Shown piece by piece: positions 48,989 through 58,453 of a stretch of 64,000 nucleotides of DNA. Each line of letters opens with the position of its first letter. The first letter of the stretch is position 1. Under the pieces are notes generated by a model. The model worked only from the letters and a program-made list of their open reading frames with translations. It had not been told where the DNA came from and made no database searches. This DNA is from Corynebacterium kutscheri (lineage in GTDB: Bacteria > Actinomycetota > Actinomycetes > Mycobacteriales > Mycobacteriaceae): assembly GCF_000980835.1 (NCBI RefSeq), contig NZ_CP011312.1, forward strand, positions 2,232,001 through 2,296,000. The letters are read 5' to 3'. The position numbers were made by a program, and so were the translations under genes.

Positions 48989-49475
48989 TGTTTTTTACTC
49001 CTTGAGCTAAGCGTTTGCGGGCGCGATGAAGACGAACTCGTGCTTGGGTTCCACCTACTTGAAGAACTTCTGCAAGCTCTTTAGGCTCTAGTCCTTCCCA
49101 CGCATGCAAAGTTAAGATTTCACGATCTGTTTCACTCAGCCTACGAAGCGCACGGTAAATGTCTACACTTGTTGACACTTCATCAGCGATATCTTCGCTA
49201 TAAGCACTCATGAAGCTGAGATCGTCGAAAAGCTGTGGGGGATTAGCCCGATATGCTTCTAAAACGACATGGTGAGCGATGCCGTAGATCCACGGCATCG
49301 GCTCTCCTTTTCGACTATGCCATTTTCGCCACGCACGCGCAAAGGTCTCGGCTGTTAGATCATCAACCAATTCTTTGTTGACGCGTCGGCGAAAATAGGC
49401 TCGGATGCGTGGGTAGGTTTGCCGATAAATATCGGAAAACTCCTCACGTACTTGTTCAGTGGAACTAATTCTCAT
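48975..49475 (-). CDS. ECF-family RNA polymerase sigma factor
   Basis: 166 residues. Region 2 is 'EEFSDIYRQTYPRIRAYFRR' and 'LVDDLTAETFARAWRKWHSR'; region 4 is 'LRRLSETDREILTLHAWEGL' and 'LAEVLQVGGTQARVRLHRAR'. It has no C-terminal extension. It lies between a lipoprotein gene (11-base overlap) and the anti-sigma-like gene (14-base overlap), so all three are translated together. It is not recognisable as SigC, D, E, H or M from the sequence alone. Confidence 0.93.
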   Translation of the reverse strand: MRISSTEQVREEFSDIYRQTYPRIRAYFRRRVNKELVDDLTAETFARAWRKWHSRKGEPMPWIYGIAHHVVLEAYRANPPQLFDDLSFMSAYSEDIADEVSTSVDIYRALRRLSETDREILTLHAWEGLEPKELAEVLQVGGTQARVRLHRARKRLAQGVKNSESY

Positions 49476-49806
49476 CGCCTAGCAGATTTACCATAATGGT
49501 TGTGCCATCTGCACAGGTTGCGGTCAACGTCTCATCACCAGTGAGCGGGTCGGGAGCATTAACATAAGCGATGAGCTCGCCTTTATCGGCAGCCGGGCTC
49601 ATTGTTGTGTTCTCGCCCCAACTGGTCTCCAACTTTGCTGACACCCCTTCACAGGTGGAAGAAACAAGGATTTCCGCACCTGGGGTAACCGAATCCTGGA
49701 TGGTAAGCGTTGGAGCCGGCTCAGACTCTGCTTGCGATTGAGAACAACCGGTTAATACCAGAGCCACGCTGGCTATAGCAGACACAAGTACTGCATTCTT
49801 TTTCAT
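49465..49806 (-). CDS. Small lipoprotein heading the sigma operon
   Basis: 113 residues from the ATG at 49806, with AAAAGGAG nine bases before it. Signal peptide MKKNAVLVSAIASVALVLTG followed by the lipobox Cys (LTGC). The mature part is a single beta-rich domain with two Cys ('ILVSSTCEGVSAKLETSW', 'ETLTATCADGTTIMVNLLG') that may form a disulfide. No family is recognised. Being the first gene of the operon suggests it senses or tunes the signal for the sigma factor; that is inference. Confidence 0.75.
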   Translation of the reverse strand: MKKNAVLVSAIASVALVLTGCSQSQAESEPAPTLTIQDSVTPGAEILVSSTCEGVSAKLETSWGENTTMSPAADKGELIAYVNAPDPLTGDETLTATCADGTTIMVNLLGDEN

Positions 49807-50098
49807 GACAACCAACTCCTTTTAAAACAACGTAACTAGCGTCTTGTCACCTTATTTGTGTGTAGAGAGCAACAATCGTTACAGCCTTATTTTTATTTGC
49901 TTATCGACGCCACTTTTCCGCCTGAGCGAAGCCCGTTAAGGACACCCCTCTTTCACCCCCGAAAAGTTCATGAACCCCAAGTTAATAGTCAATAAATGCC
50001 CAATGTGAGCAATATCCAGAGGAATTATGCCCCCTATGTTTAGGCGGCGGAGTAATGGTAAATGAGTTCCTTTTTCTCACACATTTTTATGGAGAATT

Positions 50099-52378
50099 AT
50101 GCATAACAAGTATCTCTATGTCCGGTTAAAAAGAGTAACTCTTCCTATTCTGGTAAGCAGCCTTATAGCTACCGGATTTGCTCCTGTAGCGCAGGCAACT
50201 CCTTCTGATACCAGTACAGTTGTCACAGACAGCCAGCTTGAGAAAATAACAGACAACACGGATGATCCCGATTATGTCCCGGATTTCAGCGAAGACATAG
50301 ACTCACCGCCACCCGATGATCCTGATGGTTCTGAGGAAGCAGAAAAAGATGAGACTAAGACAGCAAATGCTGCTCACCCAGATTCCAGCATCACCCCTAT
50401 TGCTGAAATTCAAGGAACCAGTGCAGAAAGTCCGCTGCTCAAACAACAAGTAACCACCCAAGGTATTGTGACTGCGGCTTATCCAGAAGGTGGTTTCCGT
50501 GGCTTTTATATCCAAACACCCGGAACCGGTAAAACGGAAAAGCACAGCGGTGATGCTTCCGATGGGCTGTATGTTTACCTGGGAAAGAATGAGAAAAAAC
50601 TAAAAACAATGCCTAAAGTTGGGGATTCTGTCATAGTGCGTGGACAGGTCGTCGAATTTAAAGAGCTCACCCAGCTTAACAACCCCGTGGTTACCATAAG
50701 CGATACTGCCTTTGAACCAGTGGTACCGATCCAGGTAACCAATATTCCTGCCGGTGATATTCGAGAAGCGTATGAAGGTATGCTGGTACAACCTACTGGT
50801 GCTCATACAGTTACTAGTAACTACACCTTAAATACATACGGCACTATTGGTCTTGCCCTAGGAGATTCCGCGTATCGTCAAGCCACTGACTTTATTGCAC
50901 CAGGGCGAAAAGCTGCCGAGATCATGGCTCAGCAAGCTGCTGAACAATTTACGCTTGATGACGGACGCGGCGTTAACTACTTGTACAGCGATAAAAACAC
51001 CCCCTTGCCTTATATCGCACAAGATAATGCCACCGTTATTAAATCATTGCGTACCGGTGATCCAGTAAGTTTCCAGCACCCAGTAATTGTGGATTATCGT
51101 TTTGACCAGTGGAATTTCCAGCCAACTACGCCGATTACCGGTAATACCGCTGGGGTTGATTTGCCCATTACCTGGACAGAATCACGTGAGGCAGAACTAG
51201 GTAGAGTCGATAATGTTGCTGGTCAATATTCACTTGCTAGCTTCAATGTGCTCAATTACTTCACCACCTTGGGCGAGACTAAAGGGTGTAAATCGAATAA
51301 TGATCGCCACGGCAACCCAGTCACGGCAAAGTGTTCTGCGGTACGCGGTGCACATACCCACAACGCATTTGCAGATCAGCAGCGTAAAATTGTTGCCGCA
51401 ATCAACCGACTTAATGTTGATGTGTTAGGTCTCGAAGAAATTGAAAACACTGAAACCACTGGATCAGGTGATCGTGATTATGCACTCAAGAACTTAGTTG
51501 ATGCGCTTAATGCAGCGGCTGGTTCACAGCGGTGGGCATATGTTGCTTCACCAGAAACTCGTGGCGATAACGAAGATCTTATCCGGGTCGCCTTTATTTA
51601 TAATCCCGCCACCATTAAACCAGTAGGTCAGTCTCATATCTTTAATGATGATGCCTTTACCGGCAAAGCTCGTCAACCATTAGCACAGGAATTTTCGGCA
51701 ATTAAAGATGAAAAGGCACGTTTTGTTGTAGTAGTTAACCACTTCAAGTCCAAGGGTTCAGTTATTGATAATGACCAGGACACCGGCGATGGTCAGGGCA
51801 ATAATGCCACTGTTCGTCGTAAGCAATCCGAGGCATTAATCAAACATCTGAAATCACATACTGAATGGAATAATTCGCCGGTCTTTATTTTAGGTGACCT
51901 TAATTCTTATAGTCGCGAAGATGCAGTAACCACCATCGAAAAAGCTGGTTTTAGTAATATTGCTGAGAAATATGACGCTGGTATTTCTTATCAGTTTAGT
52001 GGTCGGCTAGGTTCGCTCGATCATGCGTTAGGCAATGAGGCTGCGATGAAGCTTGTGCGTGGTGCTGAGGTGTGGGATATTAACTCCGATGAACCGGTTG
52101 CATTTGAATATGCACTGCGTAATTTCAATGCCGTGGATTTCTACCAGGACAATGTGTTCCGTTCTTCCGACCACGATCCAATCAAGGTTGGTTTTGACCT
52201 CTTTGAAAAACAGTCTCAGCCACAAGACCCTGATGATTCCTCAAGTGCCAAGCCTGGCGTATGGAAGACAATTTTGGCGGTTCTTTCCGCAACTGCGCTG
52301 ATCAGTGGTGTTATTGCTTTCCTGGCTAATATGCTTTTCCCCGGCTTTAAGGACATGCTCAATCGTTTAAGTAGCTAA
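50099..52378 (+). CDS. ExeM/NucH-type extracellular endonuclease
   Basis: 759 residues. Signal peptide to about residue 33 (APVAQA). A low-complexity acidic stretch follows, then an OB-fold region ('QQVTTQGIVTAAYPEGGFRG', 'VGDSVIVRGQVVEFKEL') and an endonuclease/exonuclease/phosphatase domain: 'YSLASFNVLNYFTTLGETKG', 'VLGLEEIEN', 'VVVVNHFKSKG', 'FILGDLNSYSRED', 'RSSDHDPIKVGF'. A final helix (about 718-740) anchors it to the membrane; no LPXTG. C. glutamicum NucH belongs to the phosphate-starvation response; the same is plausible here. GGAGAATT precedes the ATG. Confidence 0.9.
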   Translation: MHNKYLYVRLKRVTLPILVSSLIATGFAPVAQATPSDTSTVVTDSQLEKITDNTDDPDYVPDFSEDIDSPPPDDPDGSEEAEKDETKTANAAHPDSSITPIAEIQGTSAESPLLKQQVTTQGIVTAAYPEGGFRGFYIQTPGTGKTEKHSGDASDGLYVYLGKNEKKLKTMPKVGDSVIVRGQVVEFKELTQLNNPVVTISDTAFEPVVPIQVTNIPAGDIREAYEGMLVQPTGAHTVTSNYTLNTYGTIGLALGDSAYRQATDFIAPGRKAAEIMAQQAAEQFTLDDGRGVNYLYSDKNTPLPYIAQDNATVIKSLRTGDPVSFQHPVIVDYRFDQWNFQPTTPITGNTAGVDLPITWTESREAELGRVDNVAGQYSLASFNVLNYFTTLGETKGCKSNNDRHGNPVTAKCSAVRGAHTHNAFADQQRKIVAAINRLNVDVLGLEEIENTETTGSGDRDYALKNLVDALNAAAGSQRWAYVASPETRGDNEDLIRVAFIYNPATIKPVGQSHIFNDDAFTGKARQPLAQEFSAIKDEKARFVVVVNHFKSKGSVIDNDQDTGDGQGNNATVRRKQSEALIKHLKSHTEWNNSPVFILGDLNSYSREDAVTTIEKAGFSNIAEKYDAGISYQFSGRLGSLDHALGNEAAMKLVRGAEVWDINSDEPVAFEYALRNFNAVDFYQDNVFRSSDHDPIKVGFDLFEKQSQPQDPDDSSSAKPGVWKTILAVLSATALISGVIAFLANMLFPGFKDMLNRLSS

Positions 52379-52403
52379 GATTCTATTTTTTAATGCTCTT
52401 TCG

Positions 52404-52436
52404 CCCACCTTATTTTCTCTCCAAAACTAAGGTGGG
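52404..52436. terminator. Convergent terminator nuclease / ThrE-like gene
   Basis: CCCACCTTA (52404-52412) pairs with TAAGGTGGG (52428-52436). Confidence 0.75.
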
Positions 52437-52452
52437 TGTTCATTAACCCTAC

Positions 52453-53700
52453 TTATCGACGACTAAAATCAATATGGCGGCCAATCGTCCAATCTCGATC
52501 GCTAAACATTCGAGCAGCCACCAAGCCGCAACCAATGGCTACAATGAACATCATTGCGGTACTGGCAAAAGAAAGCGCTTGATCCATTTGCCCAGTAGTA
52601 AAGTAATAGACCGATCTAAAAATTGCGGTTCCGGGAATCATAATCACCGCAGCCGGAACAGTAGTAGTAATTCGTGGCAAGGATGTCCACCGAGCAACTA
52701 CCGCACCAAGTAATCCCACAATTAAACCACCAGCAAATGCTGCCACATAGTCAGTTGCACCTAAGACAATAATGCCCAAACGCGCCATATTCGCTATGGT
52801 TCCTACTAAAGCAGCCACGAGAACCATTCGTCGCGAAGAATTAAACAAAAAAGCAAAACCAGCGATACCAACAAAACTTGCTCCGGCAGCAACTAAATAC
52901 CAGTTTAAATTGCTTTCTTGGGGCGGCAGATCCGGACTTAACCCGGTACCCCAGCTAATAAGGGCAACGGTAAATGCAGCTACGCCAATGATAGTCAGTG
53001 AGTACACTAGCCGACTAATACCTGCATCAAGATCAAAGCGGGCGAGGTCAATAAGTGCAGAGAAAAGTGGAAAACCGGGGATCAAAAAGAGGACGGCAGC
53101 AATATAACCAGGAGCATAGGACTCTGGAGCAAGCAGAAAATAACTCAAGGATGCACTAAGCCCAGCCATCACAATGCAGCCTAATTGGTTAATGTGGCAA
53201 CGATGCAATAACCCACGTACCAATTGTCCACAAGCAGCAGAAATACCGACGATAATAGCAAAATTCCAGGGGAAAAAGTTCAATAAGGCAAAAGCTGCAC
53301 AGGCGAAAGCTGCTGCCAAACAAAGCACCCCAATATTCCATCGCTTGCGCACATTATGTTCGATTTCATCAAGCAACGTCGTAAGCTCATAGGCACTAAT
53401 CCCGTAATACAGACGATTGTGGGTGAGATCTTCGAGCGCTTCAATTCGGGAAGCATCCACCGTGGGTGGGTTTTGCTGGGCGACTATAGTGCGAAAATGC
53501 TCACCTCGGTGAAAAGTAACGGTAATTTGAGTAACGCCTACCACTGCATCGAGCTGATCAAAACCAACTGCGCGTGCAGTACGCTTCATAGCGCGTAACA
53601 CCCGATAACCCGAGGTACCGGCTCCCATCAACATCATTCCAAGGCGTAAAACTACATCCGCCTCAATGCCCATACGCCGATAATCAGCCAGCGAATCCAT
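52453..53700 (-). CDS. ThrE-family threonine/serine exporter-like protein
   Basis: 415 residues. The soluble N-terminal domain (1-145) has 'VLRLGMMLMGAGTSGYRVLR' and 'ITVTFHRGEHFRTIVAQQNP', then about ten helices including the conserved 'FLIPGFPLFSALIDLARFDL' and 'MIPGTAIFRSVYYFTTGQMD'. The family exports Thr and Ser in C. glutamicum. This one is about 70 residues shorter than C. glutamicum ThrE and differs at both ends, so it may be a paralogue with another substrate. Single gene. Its stop overlaps a 10-base match to the iterated motif (52452-52461). Confidence 0.82.
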   Translation of the reverse strand: MDSLADYRRMGIEADVVLRLGMMLMGAGTSGYRVLRAMKRTARAVGFDQLDAVVGVTQITVTFHRGEHFRTIVAQQNPPTVDASRIEALEDLTHNRLYYGISAYELTTLLDEIEHNVRKRWNIGVLCLAAAFACAAFALLNFFPWNFAIIVGISAACGQLVRGLLHRCHINQLGCIVMAGLSASLSYFLLAPESYAPGYIAAVLFLIPGFPLFSALIDLARFDLDAGISRLVYSLTIIGVAAFTVALISWGTGLSPDLPPQESNLNWYLVAAGASFVGIAGFAFLFNSSRRMVLVAALVGTIANMARLGIIVLGATDYVAAFAGGLIVGLLGAVVARWTSLPRITTTVPAAVIMIPGTAIFRSVYYFTTGQMDQALSFASTAMMFIVAIGCGLVAARMFSDRDWTIGRHIDFSRR

Positions 53701-53929
53701 TTCATATTCCTTGGTGCGACAATAATTTTATCCTTTAAGGCATAACAGAGAAACACACATATGAGCTAGATAAATATGCCTCTTATCACTTCTGCTAACT
53801 CATTTTTGCTTATCGACGAGTCTTCACATATCGAATAGTTCCAGATAGTGAAAATACATTCACTACCGGCTCAAGCAAGATGTGTCACACTAGAAATAAC
53901 CGGCATTTACTACGAAGAAAAGGATCTCC

Positions 53930-55369
53930 ATGCTTCTTTCTACTTACCTACCAACTGATATTCCTACTCGGCATGACGGTGTTGATAAGTTTTTTGAGGT
54001 TATTAATCCCGCTACCGAAGAAGTCATTGCCCAGGTCTGCGATACTGATTCGACTCAGTGGCTTTCAGCTTTAGCGCGCGCTCACGCAGCACAAAGTAAA
54101 TGGGCTGAGTTTTCACCCCGAGAAAAAAGCGAAATATTGCGCACAATCTATTCTCGTATCGCCGCCCGGCGCGATGATTTCGCCCGCACAATGACCTTGG
54201 AAATGGGTAAACCACTTGCCGAAGCCGGTGGGGAAGTAGACTATGCCAATGAATACTTCCGCTGGTTTGCCGAAGAGGCAGTTCGGATTCCGGGGCGTAT
54301 TACCCCAGCGCCTGCGGGTGGGGGACACATCGTCGTAACGCATCAACCGGTAGGTGTGGTGTTAGCAATTACCCCATGGAACTTCCCGCTAGCCATGGCT
54401 GCACGCAAAATTGCCCCGGCACTAGCGGCTGGCTGTCCAATATTGATTAAACCCGCCCAACTCACGCCACTAACAATGCTGTTGGCCGGAAAAATAATAA
54501 AGTCAGTGTTGGCAGAAGCCAATGCACCTACCGACCTGATTCATATTCTTCCCACCACAGATGCAACCAATTTTTCTGCCACTTTGCTTAACGATTCTCG
54601 ATTGCGCAAACTTACCTTTACTGGTTCTACTGCGGTAGGTAAAACCCTCGTGGAACTTTCAGCGCGTAATTTGGTGCGTACCTCGATGGAGCTAGGTGGT
54701 AATGCGCCATTTCTTATTCACCACGATGCCGATCTTGATCTGGTCTTAGAATGTGCTATGCAGGCGAAAATGCGCAATGGTGGCCAAGCATGTATTGCAG
54801 CTAATCGTTTTCTTGTCCATGAATCAATCGCAGCAGATTTTAGTGCCCGGTTAGTAGCTAAAATGCAAGCAATAACCCTAGGCAACGGTCTCGATAGCAA
54901 TATTCAATTGGGTCCTTTGATCTCACAAAAACAACGTGATCAGGTGGCTGAACTGGTAACACAGTCGGTAGATGATGGTGCGATTATCCGTTGTGGTGGC
55001 ACTGTTGCGTCGGGTAAAGGTTTCTTCTATCCGGCAACAGTACTCGATAATGTAAGCACTAGATCACGGATTTTTAACGAAGAAATCTTTGGCCCCGTTG
55101 CCACCATTACTACTTTTAGTACGCTTGAGCAGGGAATTAAGTTAGCTAATGATACCGCTTATGGTCTAGCTGCTTATGGTTTTAGCGAGAATGTGCATAC
55201 TGCACACCACTTAGCTACTGCGTTAACAGCTGGCATGGTGGGTATTAATAAAGGTGCTATTTCTGATGCTGCCGCACCTTTTGGTGGCATCAAAGAATCT
55301 GGTTTTGGTCGAGAAGGCGGCCAAGAAGGAATACTGGAATATTTAGACACCAAATACATCAGCCTCTAG
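53930..55369 (+). CDS. NAD(P)-dependent aldehyde dehydrogenase (succinate-semialdehyde type)
   Basis: 479 residues. Cofactor segment 'GVVLAITPWNFPLAMAARKI' and 'LIKPAQLTPLTMLLAGKIIK', catalytic Glu in 'TSMELGGNAPFLIHHDADLD', catalytic Cys in 'RNGGQACIAANRFLVHES', and 'NEEIFGPVATITTF'. This pattern fits the GabD subgroup. No gabT or regulator is adjacent, so the physiological aldehyde is uncertain. GAAAAGGATC precedes the ATG. A GC-rich hairpin (55384-55415) without a T-tract follows the gene. Confidence 0.88.
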   Translation: MLLSTYLPTDIPTRHDGVDKFFEVINPATEEVIAQVCDTDSTQWLSALARAHAAQSKWAEFSPREKSEILRTIYSRIAARRDDFARTMTLEMGKPLAEAGGEVDYANEYFRWFAEEAVRIPGRITPAPAGGGHIVVTHQPVGVVLAITPWNFPLAMAARKIAPALAAGCPILIKPAQLTPLTMLLAGKIIKSVLAEANAPTDLIHILPTTDATNFSATLLNDSRLRKLTFTGSTAVGKTLVELSARNLVRTSMELGGNAPFLIHHDADLDLVLECAMQAKMRNGGQACIAANRFLVHESIAADFSARLVAKMQAITLGNGLDSNIQLGPLISQKQRDQVAELVTQSVDDGAIIRCGGTVASGKGFFYPATVLDNVSTRSRIFNEEIFGPVATITTFSTLEQGIKLANDTAYGLAAYGFSENVHTAHHLATALTAGMVGINKGAISDAAAPFGGIKESGFGREGGQEGILEYLDTKYISL

Positions 55370-55463
55370 GTCACTATGGTGCTGCGCCGGGTAGCTCATA
55401 CTAAGCGCCCGGCGCGGTAGGAAGTGTAGTTAAGTGCCTCGTCGACACGTAACTATTATTAGG

Positions 55464-55479
55464 TGTAGTACGTACCACA
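55464..55479. promoter_or_regulatory. Operator-like palindrome before the idonate/gluconate cluster
   Basis: TGTAGTACGTACCACA is a 16-bp palindrome with one mismatched pair around GTACGTAC, 46 bases before idnO. FadR-type GntR sites often have the GT..AC form, so a sugar-acid regulator is the natural candidate. Confidence 0.45.
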
Positions 55480-55524
55480 TGATACTGGGCACTAATGATT
55501 TTTGATGCTGGTACGCTTAACTTC

Positions 55525-56292
55525 ATGTCTAACTATCACCCTGACAATCACTTTAATATTGCAGGTAAACTGGCATTTGTTACTGGTTCGACGAGGGGTT
55601 TGGGCGCTACTTTAGCCGCGGGTCTTATTGCTCATGGGGCGAAGGTTATTATCCATGGTTCCAACCCAGAAACTGCCCAACAACAGGCGGCGGTGTTAGG
55701 AGCACATGGCAGTGTTGGCTTTCGGGTAGATAATCCAGAAGCAACAGCAGAGGCGATGGCACAGTTATTAGATCAGTTTGGTACCCCAGATATTTTGGTC
55801 AATAATGCTGGGATTCAGCGTCGCAACCCCATTGCACAATTTAGCGATGCCGATTGGCGCGATATTGTTGGCACCAATCTTTCTGGGGTTTTCCATGTTA
55901 CTCGGCCGATTGCGGCGGCGATGCAACAACGCGGTAGTGGCAAAATTATTATGATCGGTTCGGTGCAATCGCGTCTTGGCCGGGCTACTATTGCGCCTTA
56001 TTGTGCGACCAAAGGTGGAGTAGCCATGTTCGCTCAGGGGCTGGCAGCGGAATTATCCAAAGATAATATCCAGGTTAATACTATTTCACCAGGTTATTTC
56101 GATACAGATATGAATAAAGCGCTTGTCGACGATCCTGAATTCAGCGCCTGGGTAGCCAACCGTACCCCAGCCGGTCGCTGGGGTAATCCGAACGAGCTCA
56201 TTGGCCCACTTGTTTTCTTAGCCTCAGATGCATCGTCTTTTATTACCGGACAGAATCTAGCTGTTGATGGTGGCATGACCGCCGTGGTCTAA
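55525..56292 (+). CDS. idnO: Gluconate 5-dehydrogenase-like SDR
   Basis: 255 residues from the ATG at 55525; the frame opens ten codons earlier, but only this start gives the usual short lead before 'GKLAFVTGSTRGLGATLAAG'. Further SDR motifs: 'ILVNNAGIQRRNPIAQFSDA', catalytic Ser in 'IIMIGSVQSRLG', and YCATK (Tyr, Lys). 'RRNP' after NNAG is typical of gluconate 5-dehydrogenases, which interconvert 5-ketogluconate and gluconate. First of three genes that together convert idonate to 6-phosphogluconate. Confidence 0.88.
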   Translation: MSNYHPDNHFNIAGKLAFVTGSTRGLGATLAAGLIAHGAKVIIHGSNPETAQQQAAVLGAHGSVGFRVDNPEATAEAMAQLLDQFGTPDILVNNAGIQRRNPIAQFSDADWRDIVGTNLSGVFHVTRPIAAAMQQRGSGKIIMIGSVQSRLGRATIAPYCATKGGVAMFAQGLAAELSKDNIQVNTISPGYFDTDMNKALVDDPEFSAWVANRTPAGRWGNPNELIGPLVFLASDASSFITGQNLAVDGGMTAVV

Positions 56293-56337
56293 ACCTGAGC
56301 TAGACGTCGATAAAACCTCGTACCGAAAGAAGAGATA

Positions 56338-57333
56338 GTGAAAGCAGCGCTGATCCTTAAGAAAAACGAACTTGTGGTCACCGATGTCCCTGACCTGCCT
56401 AGCGCCCATAGCAATGAGGATATGGTTGCTATTAATGTCTCTTATGTAGGAATTTGCGGCTCTGACTTGCACTATTATTATGACGGCCAGGTAGGCGCAT
56501 TTGAATTACGCGAACCACTTATTCCTGGACATGAAATGAGTGGTTACCTTGACGACGGAACTCCGGTGACCATTCACCCCGCCACTTTTGGTACCTGCCA
56601 ACCTGGTCTAGAAGATCAGCCGCATATTTGGCCACACGGTGCATATTTTGGTTCCGCCTCCACCTGGCCACATACCCAAGGCGCCATGGTAGAAAGAATT
56701 CTGGTACGTAAAGATCAAGTGCACGTTTTACCCGCTACCTTAGATATTCGACGCGCAGCTCTCGTAGAACCGTTAAGTGTTGCACTACATGCGATCACTC
56801 TTGCTGGAAACCTCAATGGCAAGAAAGTATTGGTTTCTGGAGCTGGACCTATTGGCCAATTAGCTGCCGCCGCCGCACTAGTTAAAGGTGCACAACAAGT
56901 ATGGCTTAGCGATATTTTCGATGAACCACTTGAGCGTGCTCATGCTCTTGGTGAGATAACCACGGTGAATGTTTCTACCGACCAGCTTCCGGAAGAGGAA
57001 TTCGATATTGTTCTAGAGTGCGCCGGTGTTGCCGCAGCAACTACGGCTGCGCTGGTGGCGGCTCGTCGCCAAGCAACTGTTGTGCAGGTGGGCATGTTAC
57101 CAGGTCAGCCGGTAGGTATTAATCTTGCTCCGCTCGTAGCAAAAGAGTTATCCCTTAAAGGTACATTCCGTTTTAATGACGAAATTAATCAGTCTATCCA
57201 ATTGCTTGCTGAGCACGAGCTTTTCGACGCCGTCATCACGCATACCTTTGATCTTTCCGAGGTGCACACCGCTTTTGCTACCGCGAAAAATGCACAGCTT
57301 TCGGGAAAAGTGCTCGTCAAGGTGGGCAGGTAA
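56338..57333 (+). CDS. idnD: L-idonate 5-dehydrogenase-like zinc dehydrogenase
   Basis: 331 residues from a GTG. Catalytic zinc site: Cys and Asp in 'GICGSDLHYYYDGQVGAFEL', His-Glu in 'PLIPGHEMSGYLDDG'. Rossmann motif 'VLVSGAGPIGQLAAAAALVK'. 'IWPHGAYFGSASTWPHTQGA' matches the idonate dehydrogenase group. The lobe that normally holds four structural zinc Cys keeps only one (TFGTCQPGL), so the second zinc is lost. Expected reaction: L-idonate to 5-ketogluconate. Directly followed by gluconokinase with no gap. Confidence 0.85.
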   Translation: MKAALILKKNELVVTDVPDLPSAHSNEDMVAINVSYVGICGSDLHYYYDGQVGAFELREPLIPGHEMSGYLDDGTPVTIHPATFGTCQPGLEDQPHIWPHGAYFGSASTWPHTQGAMVERILVRKDQVHVLPATLDIRRAALVEPLSVALHAITLAGNLNGKKVLVSGAGPIGQLAAAAALVKGAQQVWLSDIFDEPLERAHALGEITTVNVSTDQLPEEEFDIVLECAGVAAATTAALVAARRQATVVQVGMLPGQPVGINLAPLVAKELSLKGTFRFNDEINQSIQLLAEHELFDAVITHTFDLSEVHTAFATAKNAQLSGKVLVKVGR

Positions 57334-57840
57334 ATGTCAGCACAACATATTGTCATTATGGGTGTTTCTGGCTCCGGTAAATCAACTGTAGGCGCACTAC
57401 TTGCCCCGCTACTGGGTATCGACTACCGCGATGGCGATGATATGCACCCACAAGAAAATATCGACAAGATGGCACAAGGTATCGCGCTTAACGATAAAGA
57501 TCGCTGGCCCTGGTTAGAAAGCATTGGCAGCTGGCTTGCCCAGCAACCCGATGGTGCGATCGTCGGGTGTAGCGCATTAAAGCGCAGCTACCGTGATCTT
57601 ATCCGCTCGCACTGCAACACTGTGATATTTGTGCACGTCCACGGCGATTTCGATACCTTATATCAACGCATGAATAACCGACCAGGGCATTTTATGCCCC
57701 CGACACTTTTGCAATCACAATGGGACACCCTCGAAGCACTCAGTGCAGATGAAGTAGGGCGCGTTTTTGATATTCTCGATCCGCCAGAGAAGATCGCTCA
57801 GCAGGCAGCTTCCTGGATACGTGAGGTTGCAGTTTCTTAA
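57334..57840 (+). CDS. gntK: Gluconokinase
   Basis: 168 residues starting in the base after the idnD stop. P-loop 'IVIMGVSGSGKSTVGALLAP', substrate motif 'DYRDGDDMHPQENIDKMAQG' and 'LNDKDRWPWLESIGSWL', then 'VGCSALKRSYRDLIRSH' and 'RPGHFMPPTLLQSQWDTLEA'. It phosphorylates gluconate to 6-phosphogluconate for the pentose phosphate pathway. With idnO and idnD it closes the route from idonate. A GntP permease lies 1.2 kb away on the other strand. Confidence 0.93.
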   Translation: MSAQHIVIMGVSGSGKSTVGALLAPLLGIDYRDGDDMHPQENIDKMAQGIALNDKDRWPWLESIGSWLAQQPDGAIVGCSALKRSYRDLIRSHCNTVIFVHVHGDFDTLYQRMNNRPGHFMPPTLLQSQWDTLEALSADEVGRVFDILDPPEKIAQQAASWIREVAVS

Positions 57841-58037
57841 AACACTTCCACTATCAACTGCACGTACTCTGGTTTTAAACACTAAGGAACTTGCAGTTGA
57901 TATGCAATGCTGTTTATTAAGCTAAAGGTTTTTTCACTTCTGCCTGTACATATAAACGCCGTTCGGTATTTGTTCGCAACTAAAAGATAAATATCTTCAG
58001 ATGTAAAGAAAAATGGATACCCACCAGCGTAAACAAC

Positions 58038-58074
58038 AAAAACTCTTACGACCCAAAATGAAGAATCGTAAGAG
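58038..58074 (-). terminator. Terminator of the small secreted protein gene
   Basis: CTCTTACGA (58043-58051) pairs with TCGTAAGAG (58066-58074); on the minus strand TTTTTG follows. Confidence 0.85.
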
Positions 58075-58111
58075 TATGCGTAGCAATGAAACAGAAAAGG
58101 CCAATACTACT

Positions 58112-58453
58112 TTAGCCCATAGCGCTATTTTTGCCATAGGTTAAGTCAAAGAGCTTGCCCCATATCTCACCTGCCCTAGCCCCATAGCGCTCATATTCTT
58201 CCTGATCGCCCTCTTGATAATAAAACTCATAATACTCCATCGCTACGGAGTAATACTCACAGTCTTCACGATACTGCTCACCATACAAGCTAGTGCAACC
58301 TTCAGTGCGACTCTTCCATGAAGCAAATTGTTCTCCGGTAAAATATTTTGTGTAATCCGAGACAGTTTCTGCATGTGCTGGAGCAATTGCAGCTGCCGAG
58401 CCCACCATCATAAGAGCGCTAGCAATAGTTAGGCCGATTTTACGAATCTTCAC
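58112..58453 (-). CDS. Small secreted protein of unknown function
   Basis: 113 residues from the GTG at 58453, with AAAGGGGGA eight bases upstream; the longer frame adds 12 residues before the signal peptide. Signal peptide (V)KIRKIGLTIASALMMVGSA with a cut after APAHA. The mature part (about 85 residues) is acidic and Tyr-rich ('CEYYSVAMEYYEFYYQEGDQ') with two Cys (EGCTSLYGEQYREDCEYY) likely forming a disulfide. No family is recognised. It is monocistronic with its own terminator. Confidence 0.7.
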   Translation of the reverse strand: MKIRKIGLTIASALMMVGSAAAIAPAHAETVSDYTKYFTGEQFASWKSRTEGCTSLYGEQYREDCEYYSVAMEYYEFYYQEGDQEEYERYGARAGEIWGKLFDLTYGKNSAMG

